Assembly: GCF_008693385.1 (NCBI RefSeq) | Contig: NZ_CP044067.1 | Span: forward strand, 186,001-250,000 | Reading direction: 5' to 3' | DNA: 64,000 nt | Source of the DNA: Cupriavidus pauculus | Lineage (GTDB): Bacteria; Pseudomonadota; Gammaproteobacteria; Burkholderiales; Burkholderiaceae | Program-made: the position numbers and the translations under genes | Shown: positions 32,669-40,704 of the stretch, piece by piece | Layout: every line of letters begins with the position of its first letter | Numbering within the stretch: position 1 is the first letter of the stretch | Notes under the pieces: model-generated | Seen by the model: the letters and a program-made list of their open reading frames with translations, nothing else | Databases searched by the model: none | What the model was told of the DNA's origin: nothing

Positions 32669-34170
32669 GGAGCACTCCTGAGAGCTTGGGTATCGTTGTC
32701 CGTGTGGCTATCGAAGCCCCCGCCGAGCGCGTGGATCAATGCGATCTGCATGTCGCGACGATCCATCTCGAGGTTCACGACGGCGGTCTCGGCGGCCAGG
32801 CGGTTGTCGTCGGCGCGCAGCAGCGTCAGTTGTTCGATCAGGCCCGCGCGATAGCGAATCAGCGCGAGCCGGTAAGCGGTGGTCTGCGCATCGAGGGCCT
32901 GCCGCGCATCGACGAGCTGCCTGTCGGCCGCACGGATACGCGCGATCTGGCTCGCCACGTCGGAGAGCGCGTCGATCAACGTGCGGTCGTAGTGGGCGAC
33001 GGACGCATCGACGTCGGCGTAGTTGCCCTTGAGCTGCGAGCGCAACGCGCCGGCGTCGAAGATCGGCAGGTGAATGGCGGGGCCCGCGATCAGCTGTCGC
33101 GACGAGGTCTGCAGGAATCGTCCCCAGCCGAGCGCGCTCAGGCCGGCATCGACCGACAGGTTGATATCGGGGTAGAACTCGGCCTTCGTCACCTTGACGC
33201 CGTGCAGCGCGGCATCCACCTGCCAGTACGCGGCGACGATATCGGGACGGCGCGACACGAGGTCGGCGGGCAGGTTGTCGGGCAGGGTCATGACGGGTGT
33301 GCCGGTATCGAGGCCAGCGAAGGTCGGCCGCGCGATCCGCTGACCGCGATCCGGTCCCGCGCCAAGCAACGCGGCGAGCTGGTAGCGCACGGCCAGGATC
33401 TGGCCATCGAGTCCGCTGACCGTCGATTGCGTGGTCGAGGTCTCGCCATGGGCGGTCTGGCGCTCGACGTCCGTGTCGAGTCCCGCGCGCACGCGGCGCT
33501 CGGTCACGTTGCCAATATCCTGCCGGTTGCCCACCTCGCGCGCCTGGATGTCATGCAGCGCGTAGAGGCGCGCGAGCTGGTTGTAGGCGCTGGCGACCGA
33601 GGCGGCGAGCGCGATGCGCACGGCCTCGGCTTCCGCTTCCGTCGCTTTTTCCTGCGACACGGCCTGCCGGAAGCCTTCGCGCTGCTTGCCCCATAGATCG
33701 AGGTCCCACGACGCGTGCGCGAATGCGTTGTTGAGGTTCTGCCACGATCCGCCGTACGGCGGCGGCACGAGCGAGTTGTCCGAGAGCCGCGCGCGCGTCC
33801 ACGAGTATGAGCCGCTGACATTGGGATATCGCGCGGCATCGGCTTCACCGACATACGCACGCGCCTTCGCAATGCGCGCCATTGCCGCGTCGATGGTCGG
33901 ACTGCCGCGCAGCGCTTCGTCGATCAGCGCCGGCAGTTGCGGATCGCCGAACTGTTGCGCCCACGCGAGGGTCGGCCACCGCCCGTGCTCGTCGGGCAGG
34001 CTCTGCCTGGCCTCGAACTGCGCGGGCGTCGCGATATGCCGGTCGTCATGGATGCCCGCATAGTTGACGCAACCGGTCAGGTCCGTCACCACGGCCATTG
34101 CCACGACCACGAGCAATACGCCCCTGGCGATCCACACCGGCTTACGCTTCCTGAAATCTGGCATGCGCAT
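32665..34170 (-). CDS. NodT-type outer membrane factor lipoprotein
   Basis: The 501-residue protein is an RND/EMR-type outer membrane efflux lipoprotein. A lipobox LTGC places the lipidated Cys at 34. The two repeated outer-membrane-factor domains include WPTLAWAQQFGDPQLPALIDEAL, ASWDLDLWGKQREGF and SRRPDIVAAYWQVDAAL. It forms the TolC-like exit duct for the EmrAB pump encoded next. AGGAGGGG precedes ATG 34170, which opens the leftward operon. No regulator gene is adjacent, unlike many emr operons. Confidence 0.93.
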   Translation of the reverse strand: MRMPDFRKRKPVWIARGVLLVVVAMAVVTDLTGCVNYAGIHDDRHIATPAQFEARQSLPDEHGRWPTLAWAQQFGDPQLPALIDEALRGSPTIDAAMARIAKARAYVGEADAARYPNVSGSYSWTRARLSDNSLVPPPYGGSWQNLNNAFAHASWDLDLWGKQREGFRQAVSQEKATEAEAEAVRIALAASVASAYNQLARLYALHDIQAREVGNRQDIGNVTERRVRAGLDTDVERQTAHGETSTTQSTVSGLDGQILAVRYQLAALLGAGPDRGQRIARPTFAGLDTGTPVMTLPDNLPADLVSRRPDIVAAYWQVDAALHGVKVTKAEFYPDINLSVDAGLSALGWGRFLQTSSRQLIAGPAIHLPIFDAGALRSQLKGNYADVDASVAHYDRTLIDALSDVASQIARIRAADRQLVDARQALDAQTTAYRLALIRYRAGLIEQLTLLRADDNRLAAETAVVNLEMDRRDMQIALIHALGGGFDSHTDNDTQALRSAP

Positions 34171-34586
34171 GACATTCCCCTCCTGCGATATAGCCAGAAT
34201 GCTAGGGGGCGGGATTGTCGGCGCCTATTGACGCGTGGTGTATCCGGGGTCGACCGATGGTATGAGTGACCCTGCTGCCGGGCGGTGACCCGTACGCGAC
34301 GAAGGTGTCGGAGGGCGGGGTCTTTGTGACGCGCTCACCGCTCGCGCGGATGGTCGCGTCCCTGCAGATCGGCCAGCGGAGGGTGCTATGGGGAGACCCG
34401 CGCGATCCGGCACAGGCGTCCGAGGTCCACGGCCGTTGGCGGCGCGTCGGACATCGCGGGCCTGGGCATGGGACGAGATCGCGCAGCTGGCGGCGGACGC
34501 GGGCGATGTCTCTCTTCCTCGAGCAACGCGCGATAGCGCATGGGCAGACGAAGCGTCCCGCAGTGCTAGACCCTAGACCCTAGACC
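34171..34586. other. 416-bp gap without a recognisable gene
   Basis: Between the efflux operon start and the IclR gene stop I find no convincing gene. Short open frames on both strands are Arg/Pro/Ala-rich and lack a ribosome site or homology I recognise. The left part must carry the efflux promoter. The right end holds the CTAGACC repeat. A decayed gene cannot be excluded. Confidence 0.6.
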
Positions 34587-34593
34587 CTAGACC
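34566..34593. repeat. Four tandem CTAGACC heptamers
   Basis: CTAGACC is repeated four times without error at 34566, 34573, 34580 and 34587. Because CTAG is palindromic and the period is 7, the array places TAG stops in all three frames on both strands. The stop of the IclR gene is supplied by the fourth copy. CTAG is usually rare in proteobacterial DNA. Confidence 0.9.
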
Positions 34594-35450
34594 GCGGCCT
34601 GCGGCGCGAGCGAGACCGCCGCCAGTTCCATGCGGCCGGCGAGGGCCAGCAGCATGCCGCCGTAGCGGAGGCTGTCCTCGCGGCCATGGCCCGTGCGCTG
34701 GGGGTAGCTGATATTCAGGCCATAGACCTGCCCGTCGATCCCCGTGAATGCGGTGCCGACCGCTGCCAGATGACCGTACTGGTAGGGCGCGGCGCAATAC
34801 CCCTGCCGCTGCGCCTGCGCGATGCGGCGCAGGACGCCGCTCCCTTCGCGTGCCCAGCGCTCGCCCGCGCGGGCCGCGATGCGCGCGAGCAGTTCGTCGC
34901 GCACGGCGGGTGCCTGCATGGCCAGCCACGCGAGCCCGATCGTGGCGCTGTCCATGGGCACGCGTGTGCCCGGTGCCACGCGCCGGGTGCGGGAAACGCT
35001 GTCGCCGCTATGGCGAATCGATACCACGTAGACCATTTCGGTCTGGTCACCGATGGCCAGGCCGACGTTGACGCGTTCCGCCTCCGCAAGGTCCTGCATG
35101 GCCAGCAACGCCTGGCGCGGCACGGGCGTCGATTGCACGAACGCATCGGCGAGGCTCAGGACCACGGGCGCCAGCCGATAGGCGCGCGTGGTCAGGTCGT
35201 AGCGCAGAAAGCCCGCGGCGACGAGCGAATGCGTGAGGCGGCTCACGGTCGGCCGCGGCAGGCCCGTGCGCGCCGCGAGTTCCGCATTGCTGAGGAAGGT
35301 GGTTCCGGCGCGGAACGCGCGCAGCAGCAGAAGCCCGCGTTCGAGCGTCTGGCTGCCGGCATTGTCGCGCGTGAAGCGGCCGGTGTCCTGCGTGCGGCGT
35401 CGGCTGGAGGTGCCTTCGGCCGACGGCGTCGATACGGTGGACGAGCGCAT
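34587..35450 (-). CDS. IclR-family transcriptional regulator
   Basis: The 287-residue protein has a disordered N terminus, a winged helix at about 35-95 (SQTLERGLLLLRAFRAGTTFLSNAELAARTGLPRPTVSRLTHSL) and an IclR effector domain (VYVVSIRHSGDSVSRTRRVAPGTRVPMDSATIGLAWLAM). It should control the divergent acyl-CoA operon. ATG 35450 (MRSSTVST) is preferred; ATG 35468 is in frame but lies inside the palindromic operator. The stop codon falls in a heptamer array. Confidence 0.9.
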   Translation of the reverse strand: MRSSTVSTPSAEGTSSRRRTQDTGRFTRDNAGSQTLERGLLLLRAFRAGTTFLSNAELAARTGLPRPTVSRLTHSLVAAGFLRYDLTTRAYRLAPVVLSLADAFVQSTPVPRQALLAMQDLAEAERVNVGLAIGDQTEMVYVVSIRHSGDSVSRTRRVAPGTRVPMDSATIGLAWLAMQAPAVRDELLARIAARAGERWAREGSGVLRRIAQAQRQGYCAAPYQYGHLAAVGTAFTGIDGQVYGLNISYPQRTGHGREDSLRYGGMLLALAGRMELAAVSLAPQAAV

Positions 35451-35455
35451 TGCAC

Positions 35456-35476
35456 CAATTTCAATCATTGAAATTG
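35456..35476. promoter_or_regulatory. Perfect palindrome, likely IclR operator
   Basis: CAATTTCAA (35456-35464) and TTGAAATTG (35468-35476) are exact reverse complements around TCA. The site lies between the iclR start and the divergent enoyl-CoA hydratase gene, just upstream of the preferred iclR start. The A+T-rich dyad resembles IclR-type operators in size and symmetry. Control of both directions is inferred. Confidence 0.75.
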
Positions 35477-35586
35477 CAGTGTAGGCGCGCGCTGGCCTTT
35501 GTTGAATACTGAAAAACCACAAGGCCCGCGCGCTGGATGGAACGCGGGTGTGGCCTTGCATGACGAGACAAGGAGACAACCGCCAA

Positions 35587-36375
35587 ATGACGACCGAAGC
35601 CAATGCCATGTCGGACGCCGTGGTTCGCCACGCCACGGAAGCGCACGTCGCGCTGATCGAACTCACACGCCCGCCGCACAATTTCGTCAATGCCGACGTC
35701 ATGCGCGCGCTCGCCGATGCGTTCGACGACTGCGACGCCGATGACGAGTGCCGCGCGGTCGTGCTCGCCTCGGGCCTGCGCACGTTTTGCGCGGGCGCCG
35801 ATTTCAGCGGCAGCGAACGCGGCGCGGTCCATGCGGATCCGGCGCCGTTCTATGCGCAGGCACTGCGGCTGTTCCGCAATCGCAAGCCCGTCGTGGCCGC
35901 CATTCAGGGACCGGCCGTCGGCGCGGGCCTCGGCATCGCGCTCGCGGCGGACTTCCGCGTGACCTGCCAGGAGGCGCGCTTCTCGGCCAATTTCAATCGG
36001 CTCGGCTTCCATCCCGGTTTCGGTCTCAGCGTGACGCTGCCGAGGCTCGTCGGCCAGCAGCATGCGGCGCGACTGTTCTATACCGGCGCCCGCATCGGTG
36101 GCGAAGAGGCCGTGGCCATCGGTCTGGCCGACGAACTCGTGCCTGAGGACGAAGTCCGCTTTCGCGCGCTCGCGCTGGCTGGCGAGATCGCGCTTTCCGC
36201 GCCGCTCGCGGTCGAAAGCACGCGCCAGACGCTGCGCATGGGACTCGCCGACCAGATCGTCGCGGTGAACCAGCGCGAACTGGCCGAGCAACGCGTGCAG
36301 TTTGCCACCGCGGATTTCCGCGAGGGCGTCGCCGCGATGGCCGAGCGGCGCGAACCCAATTTCCAGCGCCGCTGA
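35587..36375 (+). CDS. Enoyl-CoA hydratase/isomerase family protein
   Basis: The 262-residue protein has the crotonase fold: RPPHNFVNADVMRALADAF, the oxyanion-hole segment LRTFCAGADFSG, and GPAVGAGLGIALAADFRVTCQEARFSANFNRLGFHPGFG. The loop after the first oxyanion hole is typical, but HPGFGLSVTLPR replaces the usual PGGGGTQRLPR, so the reaction (hydration, isomerisation or another) is uncertain. ATG 35587 follows AGGAGA. It is the first of five co-directional genes for acyl-CoA metabolism. Confidence 0.88.
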   Translation: MTTEANAMSDAVVRHATEAHVALIELTRPPHNFVNADVMRALADAFDDCDADDECRAVVLASGLRTFCAGADFSGSERGAVHADPAPFYAQALRLFRNRKPVVAAIQGPAVGAGLGIALAADFRVTCQEARFSANFNRLGFHPGFGLSVTLPRLVGQQHAARLFYTGARIGGEEAVAIGLADELVPEDEVRFRALALAGEIALSAPLAVESTRQTLRMGLADQIVAVNQRELAEQRVQFATADFREGVAAMAERREPNFQRR

Positions 36376-36397
36376 TCGTACGTCAGGGAGACATCGC

Positions 36398-37585
36398 ATG
36401 AAGCAGGACGACAGGGTCGGCCGGCCCGCGCTCGCCGGTCCGCTGGACGGCATTCGCGTGCTGGACCTGACATCGGTGGTACTCGGACCGATGGCCACGC
36501 AGATTCTCGGCGACCTCGGCGCCGATGTGATCAAGATCGAGGGGCCGGAGGGCGACCTGATGCGCAGCAACGGCGTATCGCGGCATCCGGGCCTGAGCTC
36601 GATCTACCTCGCGCTGAACCGCAACAAGCGCTCGGTCGTGCTGGACCTGAAGACCGAAGACGGCAAGGCCGGCCTGCGCGCGTTGATCGCCGATGCCGAT
36701 GTGCTCGTGCACAACATGCGCGTCTCGGCCATCGAACGGCTCGGGTTCGGCTACGCGGCCGCCGCCGCGATCAATCCGCGACTGGTCTATTGCGTGGCCA
36801 CGGGCTTCGGCCAGGACGGTCCCGATCGCGACAAGCCCGCCTTCGACGACATCATCCAGGCGGCCTGCGGCCTCGTGGGGCTGCTCACGCCCGAGGGCGA
36901 GCGGCCCGAGTATGTGCCGAGCCTGATCGCCGACAAGACCGTCGGCATGGCCCTCGCCAACGCCGTGCTCGCGGCGCTGCTCCATCGCGAGCGTCGCGGC
37001 GAAGGCCAGCAGGTCGAGGTCCCGATGCTCGAGACGATGGCGAGCTTCATCATGGCCGAGCACCTCGGCGGGCTTACCTTCGCGCCGCCCACGGGCGGAG
37101 CGGGATACGCGCGGCTGTTGCAGGGCGGCCGCCGTCCCGCCCGCACGCGCGATGGCTGGATTTGCGCGCTGCCTTACACGGACCGCCACTGGCGCGCGTT
37201 CTTCGAGTCGGCGGGACGCGGGCATCTGCTCGATCAGTTCGATATTTCGGACCGCGCGCAGCGGAACGCCAATATCCGGATGTTGTACGCGCAGATGGCC
37301 GAGATCACCGTGGAACGGACGACGGCCGAATGGCTCGCGCTGTTCGCGGAACTCGATATCCCCGCGACCCCGATCCTCGCGCTCGACGATGTGCCGCAGC
37401 ACCCGCATCTTCAGGCGGTGGGACTGTTTCAGGAAACGACGCATCCCACGGCCGGCCCGCTGCGCGAGATGCGTCCCGCCGCGCGGTTCTCGGCCACGCC
37501 GCTGTCGCTGCGCCGGCACGCGCCGACGCTGGGCGAGCATACGGAAGAAGTGCTGTCGGCGGCCGGCATCAAGACCGCGCCATAA
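36398..37585 (+). CDS. CaiB/BaiF-type class III CoA transferase
   Basis: The 395-residue protein matches family III CoA transferases: LAGPLDGIRVLDLTSVVLGPMATQILGDLGADVIKIE at the N terminus, LNRNKRSVVLDLKTEDGKAGL, and FDDIIQAACGLVGL with the acidic residue expected to form the aspartyl-CoA intermediate. It should move CoA from a donor thioester onto the operon's acid substrate, the activation step before the dehydrogenase and hydratase. GGGAG lies before ATG 36398. It begins 22 bp after the hydratase gene. Confidence 0.9.
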   Translation: MKQDDRVGRPALAGPLDGIRVLDLTSVVLGPMATQILGDLGADVIKIEGPEGDLMRSNGVSRHPGLSSIYLALNRNKRSVVLDLKTEDGKAGLRALIADADVLVHNMRVSAIERLGFGYAAAAAINPRLVYCVATGFGQDGPDRDKPAFDDIIQAACGLVGLLTPEGERPEYVPSLIADKTVGMALANAVLAALLHRERRGEGQQVEVPMLETMASFIMAEHLGGLTFAPPTGGAGYARLLQGGRRPARTRDGWICALPYTDRHWRAFFESAGRGHLLDQFDISDRAQRNANIRMLYAQMAEITVERTTAEWLALFAELDIPATPILALDDVPQHPHLQAVGLFQETTHPTAGPLREMRPAARFSATPLSLRRHAPTLGEHTEEVLSAAGIKTAP

Positions 37586-37598
37586 CCACGGAGACACC

Positions 37599-38771
37599 AT
37601 GCAATTCGAGATCGATCACGAACACCGGATGGTGAAGGACCTCGTCGCACGCTTCGTGCGCGAGCACATGATGCCGCTGGAGCCCGCGGTACTCGCACGC
37701 GAGGCCGAAGGCGGCCACCTGTCGCTGTTGCCCGCGGAAAAGGCGAAGCTCGACGCGATGTCGCGCGAACTGGGCCTCTGGGGGCTCGACGCGCCCGAAT
37801 CGATGGGCGGGTCGGACCTCCCCGTGGTCGCGATGGTCGGCGTCAACGAGGAAATGGGCCGCACGATCGTCCCGTACTCGCTGCCGCCCGATACGCCGAA
37901 CCTGCGCATGCTGCTGGAGGCCGCCAACGCGGCCCAGCGCGAGCGCTATCTGGATCCGTACGCGCGCGGCGAGACCGTGTCCGCGATTGCGATCTCGGAG
38001 CCCGGCGCGGGCGGCGATCCCGCGATGATGACCACGCGCGCGGAGCGCGATGGCGATGGATGGGTGCTCAACGGCCGCAAGATCTGGATCAGCCGCGCTG
38101 AGCAGGCCGACTGGACCATCGTCATGGCCGTGACTGCGCGTGTTCCGGGCAAGCGGCCAGCGATCTCGGCCTTTATCGTCGAGCGCGGCACGCCCGGGTT
38201 CAAGATCGAACGGCGCATCCCGATGATCGGCGGCCACTCTACGTACGAGATCGTGCTCGAGGACTGCCGCGTCGCGGGCAGCCAGTTGCTCGGCGTGGAG
38301 GGCGAGGGTTTCGCACCGATGCAGACGCGCCTGTCGTCGCGCCGCGTCCAGATGGCCGCATGGTGCATCGGCCGCGCGCAGCGGGCGCTCGACATGATCT
38401 GCGAGTACGCGCCGCAGCGTCGTACATTCGGCAGTACGCTGGCCGAGCGGCAGGCCATCCAGTGGTGGGTCGCCGACGCAGCCACGCGCATCCATGCGTG
38501 CAGGCTTATGACCTATGACGCGGCCGCACGCATCGATGCGGGGCAGCAGGCGCGCACGCAGGTATCGATGATCAAGGTCTTCGCCACGGAAATGGCCTGG
38601 GACGTGATCGACCATGCGATGCAGACCTTCGGCGCGATGGGCATGACCAAGGAGATGCCGTTGCAGATGATGGCGAACGAGACGCGGCTGATGCGGATCT
38701 ACGAGGGGCCCTCGGAGGTGCACCGCTGGGTGATTGCACGCGATCTGCTGGGGCTCAAGCGGCAGCAGTAG
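37599..38771 (+). CDS. Acyl-CoA dehydrogenase
   Basis: The 390-residue flavoenzyme covers the full acyl-CoA dehydrogenase fold: SAIAISEPGAGGDPAMMTTRAERDG, IWISRAEQADWTIVMA, RRTFGSTLAERQAIQWWVADAA and the C-terminal LMRIYEGPSEVHRWVIARDLLG. The Glu of YEGPSE is in the C-terminal region where many members keep an active-site residue; the exact catalytic base is not certain. It should introduce an alpha-beta double bond in the CoA ester. ATG 37599 starts 13 bp after the CoA transferase gene. Confidence 0.92.
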   Translation: MQFEIDHEHRMVKDLVARFVREHMMPLEPAVLAREAEGGHLSLLPAEKAKLDAMSRELGLWGLDAPESMGGSDLPVVAMVGVNEEMGRTIVPYSLPPDTPNLRMLLEAANAAQRERYLDPYARGETVSAIAISEPGAGGDPAMMTTRAERDGDGWVLNGRKIWISRAEQADWTIVMAVTARVPGKRPAISAFIVERGTPGFKIERRIPMIGGHSTYEIVLEDCRVAGSQLLGVEGEGFAPMQTRLSSRRVQMAAWCIGRAQRALDMICEYAPQRRTFGSTLAERQAIQWWVADAATRIHACRLMTYDAAARIDAGQQARTQVSMIKVFATEMAWDVIDHAMQTFGAMGMTKEMPLQMMANETRLMRIYEGPSEVHRWVIARDLLGLKRQQ

Positions 38772-38841
38772 GCACCGCTTCCCTCCATGGCGACCGCCGG
38801 CACAGGCGGCGCCTTCCCAATCCGACATGGCAGGCGACACC

Positions 38842-39840
38842 ATGCAGACGTTGACCCGCATTTTTCGTGCAGTACGCAAGCCAGCCGCGCTGGCACTGGC
38901 CCTCATCATGCCGTGGGCGGCCGCGCCGGCCTCGGCGTCCGACGGCGATTATCCGTCGCGGCCCATCCGCTTCGTGGTGCCGTTCCCGCCCGGCAGCGGC
39001 ACCGATTCCACCGCGCGGATCTTCGCGAAGAAGATCACGGACCTGACCGGGCAGGGCGTGGTCGTCGAGAACAAGCCCGGCGGCAACGGGTTTATCGGCG
39101 TGCAGACGGTGCTCGGCGCGCCGGCCGACGGGTATACGGTGTTCGTCGGCAGCAATTCGACGCTCTCCACGAATGCCGCGGCCTTTCGCAAGCTGCCCTA
39201 CGATCCGATCGAGGATTTCGCACCCGTGTCGCTGCTGACGCGCGGTCCTTGCCTCGTGCTCGTGCCGCAGAACTCGCGCTACACGACGCTCAAGGCATTG
39301 ATCGATGCCGCGCACGAGAAGCCCGGCGCGCTCAATTACGGATCGGGATCGGTGTCGTATACGTTGTATAGCGAATGGCTCAACGAGCTGGCCAATATGA
39401 AGACCACCAACGTGCCGTACAAGGGCGCGGGCGATGCCATCAACGCCGTGGTCGCGGGCAATGTGGACTTCGCGGTGGTCGATGCATCGGGCGCGATCGA
39501 GCTGGCCAAGGCCGGCAAGGCGCGCGCGCTGGCGTATACGGCGCCGCGCCGGACGCCGCTGCTGCCCGACGTGCCGACCTCGGCGGAGGCGGGCGTGCCG
39601 GACTTCCAGTGCTTCAACTGGGTGGCCGCGGCGCTGCCGGTCAAGACGCCGCCGGCGGTGGTGCAGCGGGTGATTGCCTTGTTCGCCAAGGCCGGTGCGG
39701 CGCCCGAGGTGCAGGACTATTACCGGCAGCAATCGAACCAGTTGATCCTTTCCACGCCCGCGGAACTGCGCAGGTACCAGACCGAGGAGATCGCGCGCTG
39801 GAAGCGGCTGATTCAGGTGACCAAGCTCGAACTGCAATAA
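38842..39840 (+). CDS. Bug/TctC-family periplasmic binding protein, orphan
   Basis: The 332-residue protein has a Sec signal peptide (cleavage expected after ASAS, about residue 32) and the Bug signature YPSRPIRFVVPFPPGSGTDSTARIFAKKI, then NKPGGNGFIGVQTVLGAPADGYTV and PLLPDVPTSAEAGVPDF. Family members bind carboxylates, amides or aromatic acids. No TctAB membrane genes are nearby. Being inside the CoA operon, it probably binds the acid that the CoA transferase activates. ATG 38842 or in-frame ATG 38827 could be the start. Confidence 0.9.
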   Translation: MQTLTRIFRAVRKPAALALALIMPWAAAPASASDGDYPSRPIRFVVPFPPGSGTDSTARIFAKKITDLTGQGVVVENKPGGNGFIGVQTVLGAPADGYTVFVGSNSTLSTNAAAFRKLPYDPIEDFAPVSLLTRGPCLVLVPQNSRYTTLKALIDAAHEKPGALNYGSGSVSYTLYSEWLNELANMKTTNVPYKGAGDAINAVVAGNVDFAVVDASGAIELAKAGKARALAYTAPRRTPLLPDVPTSAEAGVPDFQCFNWVAAALPVKTPPAVVQRVIALFAKAGAAPEVQDYYRQQSNQLILSTPAELRRYQTEEIARWKRLIQVTKLELQ

Positions 39841-39855
39841 CGAAGGGGGTGTCCG

Positions 39856-40704
39856 ATGTTCGTGTCTGATCTGTTTGCAGGGCGGCGCGTGCTGATTACG
39901 GGCGGCGGGACCGGTATCGGCGCGAGCATCGGGCGGCGGCTCGTTTCGCTCGGGGCGCAACTGGTGGTCTGCGGCCGGCGGGAGGCTGTGCTTGCCGAGT
40001 TTGCCGAGGACGTTCAGCGCGCATTCGGCGCTACGGTCGAGACCCATGTGTGCGACGTGCGCGATCCCGAGGCCGTGGACCGGATGCTTTCGTCGATCTG
40101 GCAGACCGGGCCGCTCGACGCGCTGGTCAACAATGCGGCCGCCAGCTTCATCGCGCGCACGGAGCAGCTCTCGGCCCGCGCGGCGGATGCGATCCTGGGC
40201 GTCACGATGCATGGCGCGCTGTATTGCACGCTTGGGGTGGGGCGGCGATGGATCGATGCGCGGCGGGGCGGGACGGTGCTGAGCATCCTGTCGACGTCGG
40301 TTCGCACGGGGCGGGCATTCACGGTGCCGTCGGCGATGGCGAAGTCCGCGGTCCAGGCGATGACGCGCAGCCTTGCGGTCGAATGGGGGCCGCATGGCAT
40401 CCGCACCGTGGGCATCGCACCGGGGCCGTTCCCGACCGCGGGCGCGGGGGCCGGGCTCGACCCGACGGGCAGCCGCGCGGCCGTCGATCCGGCGCGCACG
40501 AACCCGCTCGGGCGCGTGGGCGAGCATGGGGAACTGGCCAACCTGGCGGCTTATCTTTTGTCCGATCATGCGGGCTATATCAACGGCGAGGTCATCGCCA
40601 TCGACGGCGGGCAGCATCTGCGCACGTCGGGGGCCGAAGACCTGCTGCAATGGACCGAGGCCCAGTGGCAACAGGCCTCGGCCCGACGGGGCAGCCGGGG
40701 CTGA
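39856..40704 (+). CDS. SDR-family oxidoreductase, 2,4-dienoyl-CoA reductase-like
   Basis: The 282-residue Rossmann-fold protein has VLITGGGTGIGASIGRRL for NAD(P)H binding, NNAAASF at about 92-98 and AVEWGPHGIRTVGIAPGPFPT. The classical YxxxK is absent: Ser159 stands where Tyr is expected and Lys163 is kept. The same departure and the AVEWGP..IR segment occur in the 2,4-dienoyl-CoA reductase branch of the SDRs. An enoyl- or dienoyl-CoA reductase step fits the operon. Its TGA is followed directly by the stop codon of the convergent GMC gene. Confidence 0.85.
   Translation: MFVSDLFAGRRVLITGGGTGIGASIGRRLVSLGAQLVVCGRREAVLAEFAEDVQRAFGATVETHVCDVRDPEAVDRMLSSIWQTGPLDALVNNAAASFIARTEQLSARAADAILGVTMHGALYCTLGVGRRWIDARRGGTVLSILSTSVRTGRAFTVPSAMAKSAVQAMTRSLAVEWGPHGIRTVGIAPGPFPTAGAGAGLDPTGSRAAVDPARTNPLGRVGEHGELANLAAYLLSDHAGYINGEVIAIDGGQHLRTSGAEDLLQWTEAQWQQASARRGSRG

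Noticed and set aside
29877..32675. Single very long leftward frame covering both emrB and emrA
   Set aside because: The first part is an out-of-frame reading of emrA; the emrB protein starts at 31424 with its own family N terminus.
34225..34583. Short open frames on both strands in the gap before the IclR gene
   Set aside because: None has a ribosome site, homology or codon pattern distinct from noise; listed only as a gap.
34566..34593. CCCTAGA-like repeat read as telomere-type DNA
   Set aside because: Only four copies, inside a bacterial gene end; no sign of a linear replicon end.
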